From positions 1 to 9,296 of the forward strand of contig URTC01000048.1 of the NCBI GenBank assembly GCA_900550765.1: 9,296 nt of DNA. Direction: 5' to 3'. Origin of the DNA: an uncultured Clostridia bacterium. GTDB taxonomy: Bacteria > Bacillota > Clostridia > Christensenellales > QALW01. The translations under genes were made by a program, and so were the position numbers. Below the pieces are notes generated by a model. That model saw only the letters and a list, made by a program, of their open reading frames with translations, was not told the origin of the DNA and did not search any database. Position 1 is the stretch's first letter, and every line of letters starts with the position of its first letter. Positions 6,307 to 9,296 of this stretch are shown one piece after another.

Positions 6307-7095
6307 ATGACGGAAGTTGTAAGGCTTGAAGATATCAGTAAGTTCTACCATACAAAAAGCGGAGAAACGCAGGCCCTTAAAGATATCAATTTTACTGTTG
6401 CCGAAAATGAGTTTGTTTCAATCATAGGCCCGTCGGGATGCGGAAAATCTACTATTCTTTCCATCATTGCTGGCCTTGAAAAACCCTCAGGAGGAACCGT
6501 TTACATCAATGGTGAGGCAACTGAAAATAAAATACATGCCCATATCGGCTATATGCTGCAGCAGGATCATCTTTTTCCCTGGCTGACGGTTAAGCAGAAT
6601 GCGCTGTTAGGGCTTGATATCCGCCATGAAAAAACAAAAGAAAAAGAGGCATACGTAGAGGCATTGCTGCGTCAATATGAACTGGAAAGCTTTTCAGATG
6701 CACTGCCGTCACAGCTCTCCGGAGGGATGCGGCAGCGTGCTGCCATCATAAGAACGCTGGCGGTAAATCCTACAGTATTGCTGCTGGATGAACCATTCTC
6801 CGCGCTGGATTACCAAACGCGCCTAACTGTTTCTGATGATATACACAGTATTATCAAAAGCCGAAAAAAGACGGCAATCCTTGTTACCCACGATATTTCC
6901 GAGGCCATCAGTATGAGTGATAGAATCATCGTCCTCTCCAAAAGGCCGGCAAGGGTTAAAAACATTTATAATATTGTACTTTCGGGAAAACAAAATCCGA
7001 TCAGCCGCCGTAAAGCTCCCGAATTTTCGGCTTACTTTCAAAAATTATGGGAGGAGCTGAACGATGACGAATCATTATTCTCAGGAACATTATGA
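6307..7095 (+). CDS. ABC importer ATPase, nitrate/sulfonate/taurine (SsuB/TauB) type
   Basis: This is the cytoplasmic ATPase of a high-affinity importer, coupling ATP hydrolysis to substrate uptake. Walker A GPSGCGKST lies at 41-49, the Q-loop at MLQQD (83-87), signature LSGGMRQR at 138-145, Walker B VLLLDEP at 157-163, D-loop SALD at 165-168 and the H-loop His at 195. The 262-residue length fits the family. The ATG at 6307 is chosen over an in-frame ATG at 6262 because AAAGGAG (6289-6295) precedes it and MTEVVRLEDISK is a typical start. The gene ends with TGA and overlaps the permease by 32 bases, indicating coupled translation. Reading past this TGA gives only a shadow of the permease, so here TGA is a true stop. 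The substrate is unknown: sulfonates, nitrate, taurine or thiamine precursors are possible. Confidence 0.9.
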   Translation: MTEVVRLEDISKFYHTKSGETQALKDINFTVAENEFVSIIGPSGCGKSTILSIIAGLEKPSGGTVYINGEATENKIHAHIGYMLQQDHLFPWLTVKQNALLGLDIRHEKTKEKEAYVEALLRQYELESFSDALPSQLSGGMRQRAAIIRTLAVNPTVLLLDEPFSALDYQTRLTVSDDIHSIIKSRKKTAILVTHDISEAISMSDRIIVLSKRPARVKNIYNIVLSGKQNPISRRKAPEFSAYFQKLWEELNDDESLFSGTL

Positions 7096-7867
7096 GTTTC
7101 TGAAACGCGAAAAACGAAAAAAAGCAACAAAAATCACATTGCAGATTGCAATTTTTGTTTTATTCTTTGCTGCATGGGAATTGACCGCTTCCCTGGGGAT
7201 TCTCAACCCGTTTATTTTTTCCTCGCCTTCAAGATGCATTGCCATGCTTTCCACGCTTTGGGGAAACGGGTTGCTTACGCACATAGGGATTACGCTGGCC
7301 GAAACGCTCGCGGGGTTCTTTTTAGGAAGCGTCCTCGGTTTTTTAATTGCAGTAATTCTTTGGTGGTCACCAATGACAAGAGCCGTACTGGATCCTTATT
7401 TAGTTGTTTTAAACAGTTTACCTAAAATTGCATTGGGCCCGGTCATCATTGTTTGGGTCGGCTCAGGTATGGCCTCTATTATCACCGTTACACTGCTGAT
7501 TTCCATTGTGGTTGCAATAATCGGCGTATTAAATGGTTTTAACGAAGTAGAACAGGAAAAACTGGTACTGTTAAAAACCTTTGGTGCAACAAAGCCACAG
7601 CTGTTTTTTAAAGTAGTGTTCCCTGCCAGTATCCCGACCACAGTATCCGTATTAAAGCTTAATATCGGAATGTCATGGGTAGGCGTTATCGTAGGGGAAT
7701 TTTTAAATTCCAAAGCAGGGCTGGGATATCTGATCGTTTATGGCGGGCAGGTTTTCAAAATGGACATTGTAATGGCCGCTACGTTGATCTTATGTATACT
7801 TTCCGCACTCATGTATTTTTTGGTAGTATGGATCGAAAAAGCAGTTTTAAAATCAAGACAGTCATAA
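7064..7867 (+). CDS. ABC importer permease, SsuC/TauC type
   Basis: This is the membrane partner of the preceding ATPase. The 267 residues carry about six hydrophobic segments, beginning at 24-44 after a basic N-terminus. The cytoplasmic EAA-type loop that contacts the ATPase is at about 165-190 (EKLVLLKTFGATKPQ, then FPASIP), with the conserved Gly at 174. GGGAGGAG (7049-7056) lies 7 bases before the ATG, inside the ATPase gene. The gene ends with TAA, followed directly by a terminator, so the operon here has only two genes. The substrate-binding protein such importers need is not in the window. Confidence 0.9.
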   Translation: MTNHYSQEHYEFLKREKRKKATKITLQIAIFVLFFAAWELTASLGILNPFIFSSPSRCIAMLSTLWGNGLLTHIGITLAETLAGFFLGSVLGFLIAVILWWSPMTRAVLDPYLVVLNSLPKIALGPVIIVWVGSGMASIITVTLLISIVVAIIGVLNGFNEVEQEKLVLLKTFGATKPQLFFKVVFPASIPTTVSVLKLNIGMSWVGVIVGEFLNSKAGLGYLIVYGGQVFKMDIVMAATLILCILSALMYFLVVWIEKAVLKSRQS

Positions 7868-7873
7868 ATAAAG

Positions 7874-7900
7874 AGACCGGTAATTCTTACCGGTCTTTTT
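7874..7900 (+). terminator. Rho-independent terminator of the ABC transporter operon
   Basis: GACCGGTAA (7875-7883) and TTACCGGTC (7887-7895) form a perfect 9-bp stem with a TTC loop, extended by one A-T pair and followed by a T run to 7900. It starts 7 bases after the permease stop. Confidence 0.9.
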
Positions 7901-7936
7901 ATTTATTTCTTTCCGCAAAAAAAAGCAATAAAGTGC

Positions 7937-7965
7937 TTGCAAAAAAATGAGGTCTGTTGTATAAT
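7937..7965 (+). promoter_or_regulatory. Promoter of tRNA-Thr and probably of the AEC gene
   Basis: TTGCAA (7937-7942), a 17-base spacer and perfect TATAAT (7960-7965), 20 bases before the mature tRNA 5' end. There is little room for any other promoter between the tRNA and the AEC gene. Confidence 0.85.
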
Positions 7966-7985
7966 ACCAGCGTTGTTAATAAATC

Positions 7986-8062
7986 GCTGATGTAGCTCAG
8001 TAGGTAGAGCGCATCCTTGGTAAGGATGAGGCTCACGGGTTCGATTCCCGTCATCAGCTCCA
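7986..8062 (+). tRNA. tRNA-Thr(GGT)
   Basis: A 77-base cloverleaf with encoded CCA. Acceptor GCTGATG pairs perfectly with CATCAGC, D-stem GCTC/GAGC, anticodon stem CATCC/GGATG around TTGGTAA with anticodon GGT, six-base variable loop, and T-stem ACGGG/CCCGT. It reads ACC and ACU threonine codons. Confidence 0.95.
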
Positions 8063-8067
8063 AATTT

Positions 8068-8096
8068 GCCCCTGAGCGTTTCAGGGGCGCTTTTTT
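8068..8096 (+). terminator. Terminator or attenuator between tRNA-Thr and the AEC gene
   Basis: GCCCCTGA (8068-8075) and TCAGGGGC (8081-8088) form a perfect 8-bp stem with a GCGTT loop, followed by GC and TTTTTT (8091-8096). Only 14 bases separate it from the AEC start codon, so that gene can be expressed only if transcription passes this site or starts within the tRNA. Confidence 0.85.
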
Positions 8097-8110
8097 GTGC
8101 GGAGGTCACC

Positions 8111-9094
8111 ATGGTCAAGGTATCAGTGCTATTTATATCGGTTTGTACATTGTTTTGTTTTATGATACCAGGTTTTATTCTGCGTAAAGTCAGACTTGCC
8201 AATGACAGCTTTGCAAAAAATCTTTCTGTTTTTGTCCTCTATGTGGCGCAGGTGGCCATGCTGCTGCACGGTTTTATTCTTGAATTTGACGCCGAGGTCT
8301 TTAAGGGGATCTGCTGGGTATTTTTACTGGCCCTGGTCAGTCACGCTCTTTTTTATATCCTCTCGCGCCGGCTTTTTCGAAAAGCACCGGATAAAATCCG
8401 CAGAGTGCTGCAGTTCGGCATTATTTTTTCTAATGCCGGATATATGGGAATTCCCGTCATCAGTGATGTTTTTGGTGAAGAATATGCGATTTATGCAACA
8501 GTTTACATCGTTTGGTTCAATGTATTTGCCTTCTCTTTAGGAAGGCTGATCTATACCAATGATAAAAAATATATTTCTTTAAAAGAAATTATAGTAAACC
8601 CCGCAGTCATTCCTATCTTAATTGGTTTAATAATCTATCTTTCCGGTGCCGGCGGATGGCTGCAAGCCCGCTTAGCACCGGAAAATACCGATTTTTTAAG
8701 CGAAGCAGTCCAAATATTATATAATGTACTTACCATACTAAAAAACACGGTAGCACCAGCCTCTATGATCGTGATCGGTGTGCGGCTTGCCGATAGCAGT
8801 TTCCGGTGAATTTTAAAGGATAAATATATGTACCCTTTTATCCTCGTCCGTTTATTCCTCTTCCCCGCCCTAATGTGGGCTGTAATGAAACTGCTCATGC
8901 TTTCGGGGGTATTTACCGATATAACGGCTATGTCAGTAGTACTGATCCTCTCTTCCACACCTGCGGCAGCTATTACAACCATGTTTGCCGAGCTTTATGA
9001 CGGCGACGCCCCCTATGCAGGAAAATTAGTTGCTTTAAGCACCCTGCTCTCCCTGTTTTCCATGCCGCTGGTTGCAATGCTCCTCTATATTTGA
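8111..9094 (+). pseudogene. Auxin efflux carrier (AEC) family transporter with in-frame TGA at codon 233
   Basis: AEC proteins are membrane carriers; bacterial members include malate and other organic-acid transporters. Read through the TGA (8807-8809), the frame is 327 codons, a normal AEC length. It has the conserved SNAGYMGIPV in the first half and STPAAAITTMFAELY with STLLSLFSMPL in the second, with hydrophobic segments throughout. The ATG at 8111 has GGAGG (8101-8105) 5 bases upstream. As written, translation makes 232 residues ending GVRLADSSFR, which omits the last three or so membrane helices. The remaining 94 codons continue in the same frame. AAAGGA (8815-8820) lies 7 bases before ATG 8828, so the C-terminal 88 residues could be made separately. 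The final stop is TGA at 9092-9094. The gene sits between two tRNA genes and seems to share the tRNA-Thr promoter. The substrate cannot be read from the sequence. Confidence 0.85.
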
Positions 9095-9100
9095 TATCAA

Positions 9101-9129
9101 TTGACAAAACCAATAAGATACCGTACAAT
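9101..9129 (+). promoter_or_regulatory. Consensus promoter of tRNA-Arg
   Basis: Perfect TTGACA (9101-9106), a 17-base spacer and TACAAT (9124-9129), starting just after the AEC stop. The tRNA 5' end is 46 bases beyond the -10 box, so the precursor has a leader of about 40 bases. Confidence 0.9.
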
Positions 9130-9175
9130 AATACACAGTGCAGAAAGGGGAATTGCCTTCTTATAAGAAAAATAC

Positions 9176-9252
9176 GTCCGCGTAGCTCAGCTGGATAGAG
9201 CGACCGCCTCCTAAGCGGTAGGTCGGAGGTTCAAATCCTCTTAGCGACGCCA
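9176..9252 (+). tRNA. tRNA-Arg(CCT) with an irregular acceptor stem
   Basis: 77 bases with encoded CCA. The D-stem GCTC/GAGC, anticodon stem ACCGC/GCGGT around CTCCTAA (anticodon CCT, reads AGG) and T-stem GGAGG/CCTCT are all sound. The acceptor is not: GTCCGCG (9176-9182) opposite TAGCGAC (9242-9248) gives only three outer pairs in normal register, then three mismatches and a G-U. Bulging out C4 restores GTC/GAC plus GC/GC. The gene may be mutated, partly defective or wrongly sequenced. Its strong promoter and terminator argue that it is expressed. Confidence 0.85.
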
Positions 9253-9261
9253 GCAAACAAC

Positions 9262-9296
9262 GCCGAAAGCCTTTGTTTTCAAGGACTTTCGGCTTT
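9262..9296 (+). terminator. Terminator of tRNA-Arg, cut by the window edge
   Basis: GCCGAAAG (9262-9269) pairs with CTTTCGGC (9286-9293). CCTT (9270-9273) pairs with AAGG (9281-9284), leaving one bulged A. A T run starts at 9294 and runs to the window end. Confidence 0.85.

Noticed and set aside
1..9094. Reassignment of UGA to Trp or Gly across the genome
   Set aside because: The ABC ATPase ends naturally at TGA, and reading on gives only a shadow of the permease. The acetyltransferase and AEC genes also end at TGA at family-normal lengths. The residues expected at the three internal TGAs do not agree on one amino acid (Trp in one, perhaps Gly or Arg in the others).
8828..9094. Separate 88-residue membrane protein gene
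   Set aside because: It is in the same frame as the AEC gene and supplies the missing conserved C-terminal half, so I treat it as part of that gene, while noting the possible internal start as a finding.

Overview
The window looks like a chromosomal segment of a moderately low-GC Firmicute (Bacillota), possibly Clostridia or Negativicutes. The reasons are strong AAAGGAG/GGAGG ribosome sites, TTGACA/TATAAT-type promoters, tRNA genes with encoded CCA, many short hairpin-plus-T terminators, and KtrAB, SsuBC-like, AEC and RimJ/L-like genes. No phage, CRISPR array or complete insertion sequence is visible. The species cannot be fixed from the sequence alone.

Layout. Positions 1-1998 (minus) hold a secreted protein made of tandem modules of about 230 residues, cut by one in-frame TGA and running off the left edge. 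Positions 1999-2801 are mostly non-coding: a promoter, a GC-rich hairpin with pseudoknot potential, a pyrimidine-rich tract and a terminator. Positions 2802-3335 (minus) hold a RimJ/RimL-like N-acetyltransferase with an in-frame TGA at codon 33. A tRNA-Leu(TAG)/tRNA-Val(GAC) pair (minus) follows, with its own promoter and hairpin. A divergent promoter then starts ktrB-ktrA (plus), a potassium uptake system. The ktrA 3' end is tandemly duplicated and is followed by a possible gene remnant and a terminator. Positions 6307-7867 encode the ATPase and permease of a sulfonate/nitrate/taurine-type ABC importer, closed by a terminator. A tRNA-Thr(GGT) with a perfect-spacing promoter and a terminator leads straight into an auxin-efflux-carrier (AEC) gene with an in-frame TGA at codon 233. 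Last come a consensus promoter, a tRNA-Arg(CCT) with an irregular acceptor stem, and a terminator cut by the window edge.

The most unusual feature is that three unrelated genes each carry exactly one in-frame TGA, with an intact family-length reading frame on both sides (the repeat gene's far end is unseen) and no frameshift. In the repeat protein the TGA falls exactly on a Trp conserved in the two other modules. TGA is also used as the apparently genuine stop of three genes here (acetyltransferase, ABC ATPase, AEC), so simple reassignment of UGA is unlikely. The ordinary explanation is recent nonsense mutation or sequence error. Read-through, strain-level variation or split-gene translation are alternatives that can be tested. 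No complete new biological system is evident; the modular secreted protein is the least familiar gene.
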